This document shows, one piece after another, positions 42,013 through 49,499 of a DNA stretch of 57,126 bases. The position numbers and the translations under genes are program-made. Within the stretch, counting starts at the first letter, position 1; the number at the start of each line of letters is the position of its first letter. The DNA is from an uncultured Oscillospiraceae bacterium. GTDB taxonomy: Bacteria > Bacillota > Clostridia > Oscillospirales > Oscillospiraceae. Location: positions 1 to 57,126 of the forward strand of contig CANQIO010000007.1 of the NCBI GenBank assembly GCA_947624065.1, written 5' to 3'. A model generated the notes under the pieces. It saw nothing but the letters and a program-made list of their open reading frames with translations, did no database searches and was not told the DNA's origin.

Positions 42013-42906
42013 ATGGACGCCATCAAAACAGAGGGTCTGACCAAGTATTACGGCAAGGCCCGCGGCATCGAGGATGTCAGCCTGACGGTCCGGCAGGGGG
42101 ACTTTTTCGGCTTCATCGGCCCCAACGGGGCGGGAAAGTCCACGCTCATCCGCACGCTCCTGGGCCTTCTCCGGCCCAGCGCCGGCCGGGCGGAGATCTT
42201 CGGTCTGGACATCGGGAAGGACCGGGAAAGGATCTTGGCGCGGGTGGGATATCTGCCGTCGGAGGCAGCGTTCTGGCCAGGCATGCGGGTGCAGGACGCG
42301 CTGCGGCTGTCCGCCGGGCTGCGCCGGCGGGACTGCCGTCGGACGGCGGCGCAGCTGTGCGAGCAGCTGCGGCTGGACCCCTCCCAAAAAATAGACACGC
42401 TCTCCCTCGGCGGCCGGAAAAAGACCGCCATCGTCTGCGCGCTGCAGCACGAGCCGGAGCTGCTCATTTTGGACGAGCCTACATCGGGGCTCGACCCGCT
42501 GATCCAGCGGGAGTTTTTCACCGTGCTCCGGGAGCGCCACGAGCAGGGCGCGGCCGTGTTCCTCTCCAGCCACATCCTCTCGGAGATCCAGCGCAGCTGC
42601 ACCCACGCCGCCATCATCCGGGAGGGCTCACTCATCGCCGGGGGCAGCGTGGCGGAGCTGGTCCACGCCGGGGCAAAGCGGGTCCGCGTCCAGGGCCGTG
42701 TCGAGCTTCACGCGCTGGACGGCGTCCGGGACCTGCACCCGTCCGCGGACGGCGCCGACTTCCTGTTCAGCGGGGACACGGCGGCGCTGCTCTCGGCGCT
42801 GGCGGCCGGGGACGTGCGCGAGCTGACCGTCTCCGAGCCGGATCTGGAAGAGGTGTTCCTGCATTATTATCAGGAGGGATCGGGATATGACCATCGTCCG
42901 GCATGA
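42013..42906 (+). CDS. ABC exporter ATPase (YhaQ/BcrA-like)
   Basis: A 297-residue ATPase with Walker A GPNGAGKST, the signature replaced by LSLGGRKK, Walker B LLILDEPTSGLD and switch His in SSHIL. The C-terminal extension (about 215-290) is typical of drug and peptide exporters of the DrrA/BcrA group. The ATG at 42013 (MDAIKTEG) follows GGGAGTGAGG. It overlaps the permease gene by 20 bp. Confidence 0.9.
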   Translation: MDAIKTEGLTKYYGKARGIEDVSLTVRQGDFFGFIGPNGAGKSTLIRTLLGLLRPSAGRAEIFGLDIGKDRERILARVGYLPSEAAFWPGMRVQDALRLSAGLRRRDCRRTAAQLCEQLRLDPSQKIDTLSLGGRKKTAIVCALQHEPELLILDEPTSGLDPLIQREFFTVLRERHEQGAAVFLSSHILSEIQRSCTHAAIIREGSLIAGGSVAELVHAGAKRVRVQGRVELHALDGVRDLHPSADGADFLFSGDTAALLSALAAGDVRELTVSEPDLEEVFLHYYQEGSGYDHRPA

Positions 42907-43672
42907 GCTGCGGCAGGGCAGGACCGCCCTCGCCATATGGACCGGCTCCATCGCGTTCCTGCTGGCCGCCTGTGTGTTCCTGTTCCCCGGGATGCGCTCG
43001 CAGATGGCCGCTGTGAGCGAGGCGTTCGCCTCTATGGGCGGCTTTACCGCCGCATTCGGGATGGACAGGCTGCGCGTCGGGACCCTGACCGGGTTCTATG
43101 CGGTGGAGAGCGGGAGCATCCTGGGACTGGGCGGGGCGTTTTTCGCCTCCCTCACCGGCGCCTCGGCCCTCTCCAAGGATGAACGGGACCGCACGGCGGA
43201 CCTGCTGCTGACCCACCCCATATCCCGAGGCCGCGTCGTCACCGAGAAGCTGGCGGCGGTCCTGGCGCAGATCGCCGCGCTGGACCTGGCGGCGCTGGGG
43301 GCGGCGCTGCTGTCGATCCGGCTGATCGGAGAGGCCGTTCCCTGGCGGGAGATCCTGCTGCTGCACAGCGCCTACGCCCTTCTCCACATCGAGCTGGCGT
43401 GTGTCTGCATCGGCCTGTCGGCGTTCCTGCGCCGGGGCGGCGCCGGGATCGGCATCGGGCTCGCCGCCGCGCTGTACGCTCTGGAGCTGATCGCCAACAT
43501 GACGGGTCGGGCGGGTGCCCTCCGGTATATCACGCCCTTCAGCTACTGTGAGGGCGCGGATATCCTCGCCAAAGGGAGGCTGGACGCCTGGCCTGTGGCG
43601 GCGGGCATGCTGTTCGCCGCCGCCGGGGCCGCCATGGCGTACTGCCGGTACTGCGGGAAGGACATCCGATGA
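42887..43672 (+). CDS. ABC-2 type permease partnering the TetR-linked ATPase
   Basis: Membrane protein of 261 residues with about six helices. The segment SKDERDRTADLLLTHPISRG is the hallmark cytosolic loop of ABC-2 permeases. The start codon lies within the end of the ATPase gene, and the protein ends in KDIR like the permeases at 53-55 kb. Export of a toxic compound is inferred from the TetR-ABC context only. Confidence 0.88.
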   Translation: MTIVRHELRQGRTALAIWTGSIAFLLAACVFLFPGMRSQMAAVSEAFASMGGFTAAFGMDRLRVGTLTGFYAVESGSILGLGGAFFASLTGASALSKDERDRTADLLLTHPISRGRVVTEKLAAVLAQIAALDLAALGAALLSIRLIGEAVPWREILLLHSAYALLHIELACVCIGLSAFLRRGGAGIGIGLAAALYALELIANMTGRAGALRYITPFSYCEGADILAKGRLDAWPVAAGMLFAAAGAAMAYCRYCGKDIR

Positions 43673-43714
43673 TCCGTGCGGCGCACGGTCCTTATAAAAT
43701 ATCACAAAATATCA

Positions 43715-43763
43715 CAGCGGCATCCGGCGCTCACGCCGAATGCCGCTGCGTCATGATTTTTGT
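43715..43763 (+). terminator. Terminator of the TetR-ABC operon
   Basis: Stem of 9 plus 5 bp with one mismatch (43715-43729 with 43734-43748), then TCATGATTTTTGTTT. Confidence 0.8.
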
Positions 43764-43777
43764 TTCGCAGCGCCCGC

Positions 43778-44692
43778 TCAGGCCTCCCACAGGCGCTCGG
43801 GGTATTTCCCGGCGGCCCGCATCTCGGCAAGGGCCGCCTGAAGGGCCGGCAGATCGTCCCGATACGTGACGCCGTGCCAGACCTCGTCCGTGGGCACCAG
43901 CTTCACCCTGGCCGTGCCCGCCGCCAGGCAGGCGTTCACCACGCTGGGCAGGAAAAATTCCGCCTTGGCGGGGTTTTTCGGCATGACCTCCCGCAGGAAC
44001 TTCACCAGCTCTTCCCCGATGGCGTCCATAAACCCCCGGCGGAAGCCCCAGGTATTAAGGCTCACGGGCGTGTCCGGCGCCAGGGCCGTCCAGTTCTGGC
44101 CCCCGTCCAGCGTATAGGAGGGCGCTTCCGGGGGACCCTGGATGGCGGTCAGCTCCGTGACCGTGGCCAGATAGCCGCTGTCATCGGCGGTGCAGACGCC
44201 GCGGGCCACCGTGCCGTTCTCTGTCAGCGTGTTTTTCAGGTCGTAGGCCACCAGCGCGTGGGTGCGCTCGTCTCCCTCCCCGGACAGGAAATCATACAGG
44301 GCCCGAAACGCGCCCCGGCCATAGAAATCGTCCGCGTTGATCACGGCGAAGGGCCGGTCGATCAGCGCGCGGGCGGCATAGACCGCGTGGGCCGTGCCCC
44401 AGGGCTTGGTCCGCTCGGCCGGGACGGAGAAGCCCGCCGGCAGGTCATGGAGGTCCTGGAAAGCGTAATGGAGCTCGCATCCCCGGCCGATCCGGTCCCC
44501 CACCGCGGCGCGAAAGTCCGCCTCGATCTCCTTTTTGATCACGCAGACCACCTTTTCAAAGCCGGCCTGCCGCGCGTCGTAAGCGGAGTAGTCCAATATC
44601 ACCTGGCCGGCGCCGTCCACGGCGGTCATCTGCTTCAGCCCGCCGAACCGGCTGCCCATCCCGGCGGCCATGATCACAAGCATCGGTCTCAT
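43778..44692 (-). CDS. Sugar-phosphate nucleotidyltransferase-like protein
   Basis: A 304-residue protein of the NTP-transferase fold. The N-terminal LVIMAAGMGSRFGGLKQM is the nucleotide-binding signature (usually G-x-G-T-R; here MGSRFGG). TKPWGTAHAVYAA and AVINADDFYG (metal-binding Asp) follow. Such proteins activate sugar phosphates to NDP-sugars for capsule, teichoic acid or glycogen routes, but the sugar cannot be told. The ATG at 44692 follows GAGGAGGTCC. It stands alone between convergent and divergent neighbours. Confidence 0.85.
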   Translation of the reverse strand: MRPMLVIMAAGMGSRFGGLKQMTAVDGAGQVILDYSAYDARQAGFEKVVCVIKKEIEADFRAAVGDRIGRGCELHYAFQDLHDLPAGFSVPAERTKPWGTAHAVYAARALIDRPFAVINADDFYGRGAFRALYDFLSGEGDERTHALVAYDLKNTLTENGTVARGVCTADDSGYLATVTELTAIQGPPEAPSYTLDGGQNWTALAPDTPVSLNTWGFRRGFMDAIGEELVKFLREVMPKNPAKAEFFLPSVVNACLAAGTARVKLVPTDEVWHGVTYRDDLPALQAALAEMRAAGKYPERLWEA

Positions 44693-44845
44693 TGAAAGGA
44701 CCTCCTCGATCATAAATTCTCTGACTATTTTGAGGTACAATAGCGGCTTTGCTGCTATTTTACCATGTCCGGCGGTATTTTACAACGCCGATCCGCAATA
44801 GATCCCGCTCCGGCGGATATACTGACCAGGGGACGGATCAAGGTT

Positions 44846-44872
44846 TTAGCACTCACATTATTTGAGTGCTAA
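44846..44872. promoter_or_regulatory. CIRCE element (HrcA operator)
   Basis: TTAGCACTC (44846-44854), nine bases, GAGTGCTAA (44864-44872): a perfect CIRCE. HrcA represses from here and releases on heat shock. Confidence 0.95.
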
Positions 44873-44893
44873 TATTTACAATTCGTTCACAAT

Positions 44894-44926
44894 ATACACA
44901 TAAATTTGTTCACAAATTATGTGTAT
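44894..44926. promoter_or_regulatory. Second inverted repeat in the hsp20 promoter
   Basis: Perfect 10-bp arms ATACACATAA (44894-44903) and TTATGTGTAT (44917-44926), 13-bp spacer, ending over the -10-like TATGAT (44924-44929). A second regulator beside HrcA is possible. Confidence 0.55.
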
Positions 44927-44962
44927 GATACAGACAAATCAAAGATACGGAGGTACAAAACA

Positions 44963-45373
44963 ATGTTTGATATGATTCCCTTTGTGAACAGCCACCCTTA
45001 CGCGTCCGGCAGCAGCTGGGACCCGTTCCAGGAATTTTTCGGCACGGTGGCCCACGCCGCCGCCACGGACATCCGGGAGACCGACAAGGCCTTCACCATC
45101 GAGACCGAGCTGCCCGGCTATGACAAGAGCGAGCTGAGCGTCAGCATGAAGGAGGGCGTGCTCACCGTCCGGGCCGAGCACCAGACCAACGAGCAGTCCG
45201 ACGACGGCTATATCCGCCGGGAGCGCACCAACTCCACCGTGGAACGCCGCTTCGAGGTCTCCGGCGTGGACGCCGGCGCCATCACGGCCGAGTACGTGAA
45301 CGGCGTGCTGAAGCTGACTCTCCCCAAGCTGCCGGAGGTCGTTCCCCAGCAGCACCAGATCGAGATCCAGTGA
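44963..45373 (+). CDS. Hsp20 family small heat-shock protein
   Basis: ATP-independent holdase chaperone of 136 residues. The alpha-crystallin domain runs from about residue 33 to 125 (DIRETDKAFTIETELPGYDK, GVLTVRAEH), with the C-terminal signature YVNGVLKLTLPK. The N-terminal arm is short and Phe/Pro-rich, as in other Firmicutes. The ATG at 44963 follows ACGGAGG. A CIRCE element about 90 bp upstream places it under HrcA, which is less common for Hsp20 than for GroES/GroEL and DnaK operons. Confidence 0.95.
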   Translation: MFDMIPFVNSHPYASGSSWDPFQEFFGTVAHAAATDIRETDKAFTIETELPGYDKSELSVSMKEGVLTVRAEHQTNEQSDDGYIRRERTNSTVERRFEVSGVDAGAITAEYVNGVLKLTLPKLPEVVPQQHQIEIQ

Positions 45374-45379
45374 GACCGG

Positions 45380-45420
45380 GCCTGCCGCGCCGCTTTTGGC
45401 GCGGCAGGCCTCTGTTTTGC
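45380..45420 (+). terminator. Terminator of hsp20
   Basis: Perfect 12-bp stem (45380-45391 with 45398-45409), then CTCTGTTTTGC. Confidence 0.75.
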
Positions 45421-45513
45421 TCTCTCCCATGGCGCGCCCCGTCCGCGCCGATCCCGGGCCGTTTCCCGCAAACGGCTCGGTTTTTTCCGAAGGCAGCATC
45501 TGACATTTTACAC

Positions 45514-45544
45514 GCCCCGGCCCCCTTTTGGAGCCGGGGGTTTT
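45514..45544 (+). terminator. Second hairpin upstream of the ACT-hom-lysC operon
   Basis: CCCCGGC pairs with GCCGGGG (45514-45520 with 45533-45539), followed by TTTT. It lies between hsp20 and the threonine-pathway promoter. The 282-bp gap holds no gene. Confidence 0.55.
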
Positions 45545-45584
45545 GTGCGTCCTGACAGGAAAAATATCAATTTTTAAAATACCC

Positions 45585-45613
45585 TTGCATATCATGTTTA
45601 AACATGATAACAT
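45585..45613 (+). promoter_or_regulatory. Promoter with palindromic operator before ACT-hom-lysC
   Basis: TTGCAT (45585-45590), 17 bp, TAACAT (45608-45613). A perfect 20-bp palindrome centred on TTTAAA (45590-45609) fills the spacer and touches both hexamers, an ideal place for a repressor. Confidence 0.7.
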
Positions 45614-45655
45614 TCACGGCACGTGGACATTTGACCACACAAGGGGGACATTCCA

Positions 45656-46102
45656 ATGGATAACAGCGGCCGAGGGAAGTTTTATCTGGTGGACGGCGAC
45701 GCCCTGCCGGAGGTGTTCATCCGGGTGACCCAGGCCCGGGAGCTTCTGGACACCGGCCGGGCCCAGACCGTGGCGGAGGCCGCCGAGCGGGTGGGCATCT
45801 CCCGCTCCGCATACTATAAGTATAAGAATTCCGTCATGCCCTTCCAGAGCATCGCCGGCGGGCGCATCGTCACCTTCCAGATCATGCTGCGCCACCAGAT
45901 GGGCCTGCTCAGCGAGGTACTGTCCGTGTTCGCCGACACGGGGGCCAATATCCTGACCATCAATCAGGGCATCCCCACCAACGGGGCCGCGCCGGTGACG
46001 ATCACGGCGGACCTGGCCGCGCTGGACACCACCGCCGAGGCGCTGCTGGGCACTCTGCGCGCCATCGACGGCGTGATCAAGGCCGCGGTGGCGGCGGGCT
46101 GA
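45656..46102 (+). CDS. ACT domain protein (UPF0735/PheB-like)
   Basis: A 148-residue protein. The N-terminal part (about 15-65) has a helix-turn-helix-like stretch (TVAEAAERVGISRSAYYKYK). A C-terminal ACT domain (about 72-145; FQIMLRHQMGLLSEVLSVFA, then INQGIP) usually binds an amino acid. This layout matches UPF0735 proteins next to hom in Firmicutes. It could be the amino-acid-sensing regulator of its own operon, since a perfect palindrome sits in the promoter. This is inferred from context. It begins 43 bp after the -10. Confidence 0.88.
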   Translation: MDNSGRGKFYLVDGDALPEVFIRVTQARELLDTGRAQTVAEAAERVGISRSAYYKYKNSVMPFQSIAGGRIVTFQIMLRHQMGLLSEVLSVFADTGANILTINQGIPTNGAAPVTITADLAALDTTAEALLGTLRAIDGVIKAAVAAG

Positions 46103-46116
46103 AAAGGAGCATACAT

Positions 46117-47313
46117 ATGATAAAATACGCGATACTGGGCTTCGGCACGGTCGGCGGCGGACTGGCGGAGGTTATGGAGGACCAGAAGGAAAAGCTGGCC
46201 GCCGCCGCGGGCCAGAGCATGGAGCTGGGCTATATCCTGGTGCGGCACGACTATCCGAACAGCCCTTGGCGGGACAAGCTGGTGCAGGATTTCGCCGTGA
46301 TCGAGAGCGACCCCGACGTGGCCGTGGTGGCGGAGGTCATCGGCGGCGTGGGCGCGGCTTATGAGTACTCCCGCCGGGCCATCCTGGCCGGCAAGAGCGT
46401 GGTCTCCAGCAACAAGGAGCTGGTGGCGGTCCACGGGGCGGAGCTGGCGGCCCTGGCAAAGGAGCATGGCGTCAGCTACCTCTTCGAGGGCAGCGTGGGC
46501 GGAGGCATCCCCCTGCTGCGGCCCCTGTGCCGGTGCCTGGCGGCCAACCGCATCGACGAGGTGTACGGCATCCTCAACGGCACCACCAACTATATCCTCA
46601 CCGCCATGGACACCCAGGGCCAGACCTTTGCCGACGCGCTGAAAAAGGCCCAGGAGCTGGGCTATGCCGAGGCGGACCCCACCGCCGACGTGGAGGGGAT
46701 CGACGCCTGCCGCAAGACCGCCATCCTGGCGGACCTGTCCTTCGGCGGCAACCTGGACGTGACGGCCATCCCCGCCCGAGGCATCACCTCTGTCACGCCG
46801 GCGGACCTGGAGCTGGCCCACGCGCTGGGGTACGCGGTGAAGCTGCTGGGCCGGGCCGCCCGGGCGGAGGACGGCTGCTTTGCCTTCGTGGAGCCCCATC
46901 TGATCCCCCAGGACCACATCCTGGCGTCGGTGAACGGGGTGATGAACGCCTGCGCCATCCGGGGCAGCGCCGTGGGCGAGGTGGTGCTGTGCGGCCCCGG
47001 CGCGGGCGCCCATCCCACCGCCAGCGCCGTGGCGGCGGACATCGCCGATGCGGTCCGGCATATAGGCAGCCCCATGGTCCCGGACCTGGGCGCGCCCAAC
47101 GGAAAGCTGCTGCCGGCGGAGGCGCTTTGCTCCCGGTGGTATGTCCGCGCCCAGTGCGCCCCGGAGGACGCCGCCGGCGCATTCCCCGGCGCGGCGCCCG
47201 TCTACGGCGTCAGCGGCGAGTGCGGCTTCATCACTGGTCCCATGGACCGCCGGGCCGTGGAGTCCCGCCTGGCCACCGTGGACGGACGGGCCGCGTACCG
47301 GGTGCTGGCATAG
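46117..47313 (+). CDS. hom: Homoserine dehydrogenase
   Basis: Reduces aspartate semialdehyde to homoserine with NAD(P)H, the branch toward threonine and methionine. The 398-residue protein has the Rossmann GFGTVGGG, the NKELVAVHG segment, the catalytic region GILNGTTNYIL, then EADPTADVEGIDACRKTAIL with the substrate-binding and catalytic Lys. A C-terminal ACT-like domain (about 320-395) gives feedback control. It starts 14 bp after the ACT gene, preceded by AAAAGGAG, and lysC follows. Confidence 0.95.
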   Translation: MIKYAILGFGTVGGGLAEVMEDQKEKLAAAAGQSMELGYILVRHDYPNSPWRDKLVQDFAVIESDPDVAVVAEVIGGVGAAYEYSRRAILAGKSVVSSNKELVAVHGAELAALAKEHGVSYLFEGSVGGGIPLLRPLCRCLAANRIDEVYGILNGTTNYILTAMDTQGQTFADALKKAQELGYAEADPTADVEGIDACRKTAILADLSFGGNLDVTAIPARGITSVTPADLELAHALGYAVKLLGRAARAEDGCFAFVEPHLIPQDHILASVNGVMNACAIRGSAVGEVVLCGPGAGAHPTASAVAADIADAVRHIGSPMVPDLGAPNGKLLPAEALCSRWYVRAQCAPEDAAGAFPGAAPVYGVSGECGFITGPMDRRAVESRLATVDGRAAYRVLA

Positions 47314-47361
47314 TATGGAGGGGCGCGAGCCCCATTGACAGAATAAGGAGACCTGATATAT

Positions 47362-48570
47362 ATGTTGATCGTACAAAAATTCGGCGGTTCCTCCGTGGCC
47401 GACGCCGCGCGCATCCGCAACGTGGCCGGGATCATCGCCGAGACCTTCCTGGAGGGCAACGAGACCGTGGTGGTCCTGTCCGCCCAGGGCGACACCACCG
47501 ATGATCTGCTGGAGAAGGCGGCGGAGATCAATCCGGACCCCTCCAAGCGGGAGCTGGATATGCTCCTTGCCACCGGCGAGCAGCAGTCCATCGCCCTGAT
47601 GGCCATGTGCCTGGAGGGCATGGGTCTGCCGGTGGTGTCCCTCACCGGCTGGCAGGTGGGCATCCATACGGACGCGGCCTACGGCTTTGCCCGCATCCGC
47701 CGGGTGGACGCGGAGCGGCTGCGCCGGGAGCTGGACAAAAAGCGCATCGTGCTGGTGGCCGGGTTCCAGGGCGTGAACAAGTTCGACGACTACACCACCT
47801 TGGGCCGAGGCGGCAGCGATACCACCGCCGTGGCCCTGGCGGCGGCCCTGCACGCGGACCGGTGCCAGATCTTCACCGACGTGGAGGGCGTCTATACCGC
47901 CGACCCGCGGAAGGTGCCGGGGGCTCGGAAGCTGGAGGAGATCACCTACGACGAGATGCTGGAGCTGGCCAGCATGGGCGCGCAGGTGCTGATGAACCGG
48001 TCCGTACAGCTGGCCAAGCGGTACGGCGTGGAGCTGGAGGTGCTCTCCTCCCTTGTGAGGGCGCCGGGTACAAAAGTCAAGGAGGTTACCAAGAACATGG
48101 AAGAGATGAAAGTGACCGGCATCGCCAAGGACGACAAGGTGGCCCGGCTGACCGCCGTGGCCGTGCCCGACCGCCCCGGCTCCGCCTTCAAGGTCCTCAA
48201 TGCCGTGGCCAAGGCCGGCATCAACGTGGATATGATCATCCAGGCCGATACCACGGCCTCCACCAACGATATGAGCTTCACCGTGGCGGAGGCGGACGCC
48301 GACGCGGCCTATAAGGCGCTGTCGGACCGCAAGGCGGCCATCGGCTTCGACCACGTGACCGTGGACAAGAGCATCGCCAAGGTCAGCGTGGTGGGCGCAG
48401 GCATGATGAGCTCCGTGGGCATCGCCTCGCTGGTGTTCGAGGCCCTCAACGACGAGCACATCAACATCCAAATGATCAACTCCAGCGAGGTCAAGATCTC
48501 CTGCGTCATCGACGCCGCCAGCGCCGACCGGGCCGTGGCGGCCATCCATAGGAAGTTCTTCGAAACATAA
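47362..48570 (+). CDS. lysC: Aspartate kinase
   Basis: First enzyme of the aspartate pathway (lysine, threonine, methionine, diaminopimelate). The 402-residue protein begins with the kinase motif VQKFGGSSVADAARI. FTDVEGVYTADPR closes the kinase domain (to about 240). Two ACT domains (about 255-400) follow, with GSAFKVLNAVAKAGINVDMI and INIQMINSSEVKISCVI as effector-binding parts. The length fits a single-chain monofunctional aspartokinase. No lysine riboswitch precedes it; control is likely through ACT feedback and the palindromic operator. Confidence 0.96.
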   Translation: MLIVQKFGGSSVADAARIRNVAGIIAETFLEGNETVVVLSAQGDTTDDLLEKAAEINPDPSKRELDMLLATGEQQSIALMAMCLEGMGLPVVSLTGWQVGIHTDAAYGFARIRRVDAERLRRELDKKRIVLVAGFQGVNKFDDYTTLGRGGSDTTAVALAAALHADRCQIFTDVEGVYTADPRKVPGARKLEEITYDEMLELASMGAQVLMNRSVQLAKRYGVELEVLSSLVRAPGTKVKEVTKNMEEMKVTGIAKDDKVARLTAVAVPDRPGSAFKVLNAVAKAGINVDMIIQADTTASTNDMSFTVAEADADAAYKALSDRKAAIGFDHVTVDKSIAKVSVVGAGMMSSVGIASLVFEALNDEHINIQMINSSEVKISCVIDAASADRAVAAIHRKFFET

Positions 48571-48579
48571 GAGACGGCA

Positions 48580-48615
48580 AAAAGCGCGCCGGATGAGCTC
48601 ATCCGGCGCGCTTTT
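48580..48615. terminator. Bidirectional terminator, perfect 36-bp palindrome
   Basis: An 18-bp perfect inverted repeat centred on GAGCTC, with A and T runs at the ends. It serves lysC and the convergent ArsC/Spx-like gene. Confidence 0.9.
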
Positions 48616-48968
48616 CATTTTTCCAGGGCCGCGGCCCAATCCGCCTCCCGGAAGCCGGGCAGCACCGCCCGGTCCGTCACCAGGATGGGCCGCTTCACCA
48701 GCATCCCGTCGGAGGCCAGCAGGGCGAACTGCTCGTCCTCGCTCATGGCGGGGAGCCGGTCCTTCAGCCCCAGGGCCTTATACTGCAGACCGCTGGTATT
48801 GAAAAACCGCTTCAGCGGCAATCCGCTCCGGGCATGCCAGTCCCGCAGCTCCGCCTCGGAGGGGTTGTCCAGCTTGATGTCCCGGCTCACATATCGCTCT
48901 CCCCTGCCGTCCAGCCACCGCTGGGCCTTCTGGCAGGTGGTACATTTGGGATAGCATACGAACAGCAT
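48615..48968 (-). CDS. ArsC/Spx family thiol protein
   Basis: Thioredoxin-fold protein of 117 residues. YPKCTTCQKAQRWLDGRG has a CxxC redox pair, followed by DIKLDNPSEAEL and LPLKRFFNTSG, the pattern of the YffB/Spx/ArsC group. The late PRRP-like element reads LVKRPILVT. The family includes arsenate reductases and the Spx regulator; neither is proven here. The ATG at 48968 follows GGGGGAGGACG. It is 13 bp behind the small hypothetical gene, with which it forms an operon. Confidence 0.88.
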   Translation of the reverse strand: MLFVCYPKCTTCQKAQRWLDGRGERYVSRDIKLDNPSEAELRDWHARSGLPLKRFFNTSGLQYKALGLKDRLPAMSEDEQFALLASDGMLVKRPILVTDRAVLPGFREADWAAALEK

Positions 48969-48981
48969 AACGTCCTCCCCC

Positions 48982-49230
48982 TTATCCGCGCAGCACCGTC
49001 GCCCGGGCACCGGAGATCTTCATCTTCACGCCCTTGGACGCGAGCGCGCTCTCGATCCAATCCTCCAGCTTGGCGGCGTTGGCGTTGATGTACTTCGCCA
49101 TCAGCTCCTCCTTGGCGCTGTCCGGCAGCGCCCTGGCCGCCAGCGCGGCCGGTCCGGCCAGGCTCCCCGCCAGGGCCTGGATCACAGAGTCAAAATCCAC
49201 ATCGCTCACGTTGAATTTCAGCTCGACCAT
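48982..49230 (-). CDS. Small hypothetical protein, 82 residues
   Basis: Start MVELKFNVSDVDFDSVIQAL, helical, Ala-rich, no signal peptide or membrane helix, no known motif. The ATG at 49230 follows AGGGGGAAACAGG. It is read before the ArsC/Spx-like gene with a 13-bp gap, so it is probably cotranscribed; a partner or regulator role is speculation. Confidence 0.65.
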   Translation of the reverse strand: MVELKFNVSDVDFDSVIQALAGSLAGPAALAARALPDSAKEELMAKYINANAAKLEDWIESALASKGVKMKISGARATVLRG

Positions 49231-49277
49231 CCTGTTTCCCCCTTCTGTCGCTTCTCTGTACCTGCCTCTGTACCTGC

Positions 49278-49393
49278 CATTATAGCATATCTGCCGGAGG
49301 CAGGATGCTATAATGCGGCATGTTTTGCGGTTCTGCCGTCCGGCAGGAGCAAAACGCCTTAAATCAAATATAATAGCCGCATTGCGGCTATTA
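49278..49393. repeat. Cluster of nested inverted repeats in a divergent intergenic region
   Basis: Three hairpins in 116 bp: CATTATAGCAT/ATGCTATAATG (49278-49288 with 49305-49315), a nested GTTTTGC plus CTGCCG/CGGCAG structure (about 49322-49356), and TAATAGCCGC/GCGGCTATTA (49371-49380 with 49384-49393). TATAAT-like -10 boxes occur on both strands within them. It may hold both divergent promoters, or be a short palindromic repeat element. Confidence 0.5.
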
Positions 49394-49499
49394 TAGCATA
49401 CTTTTGGGAAAGCACAAGCGGAGCGGCGCGTCATGATGGCTCCCGCTTGACGTACCGGCCCGGGGCATGTACAATACTGCCAAGAAAGGCTGGGATGAT

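Noticed and set aside
45964-48639. Long minus-strand frame of about 890 codons over hom and lysC
   Set aside because: Same antisense artefact of GC-rich codons. hom and lysC on the plus strand are complete and have all motifs.
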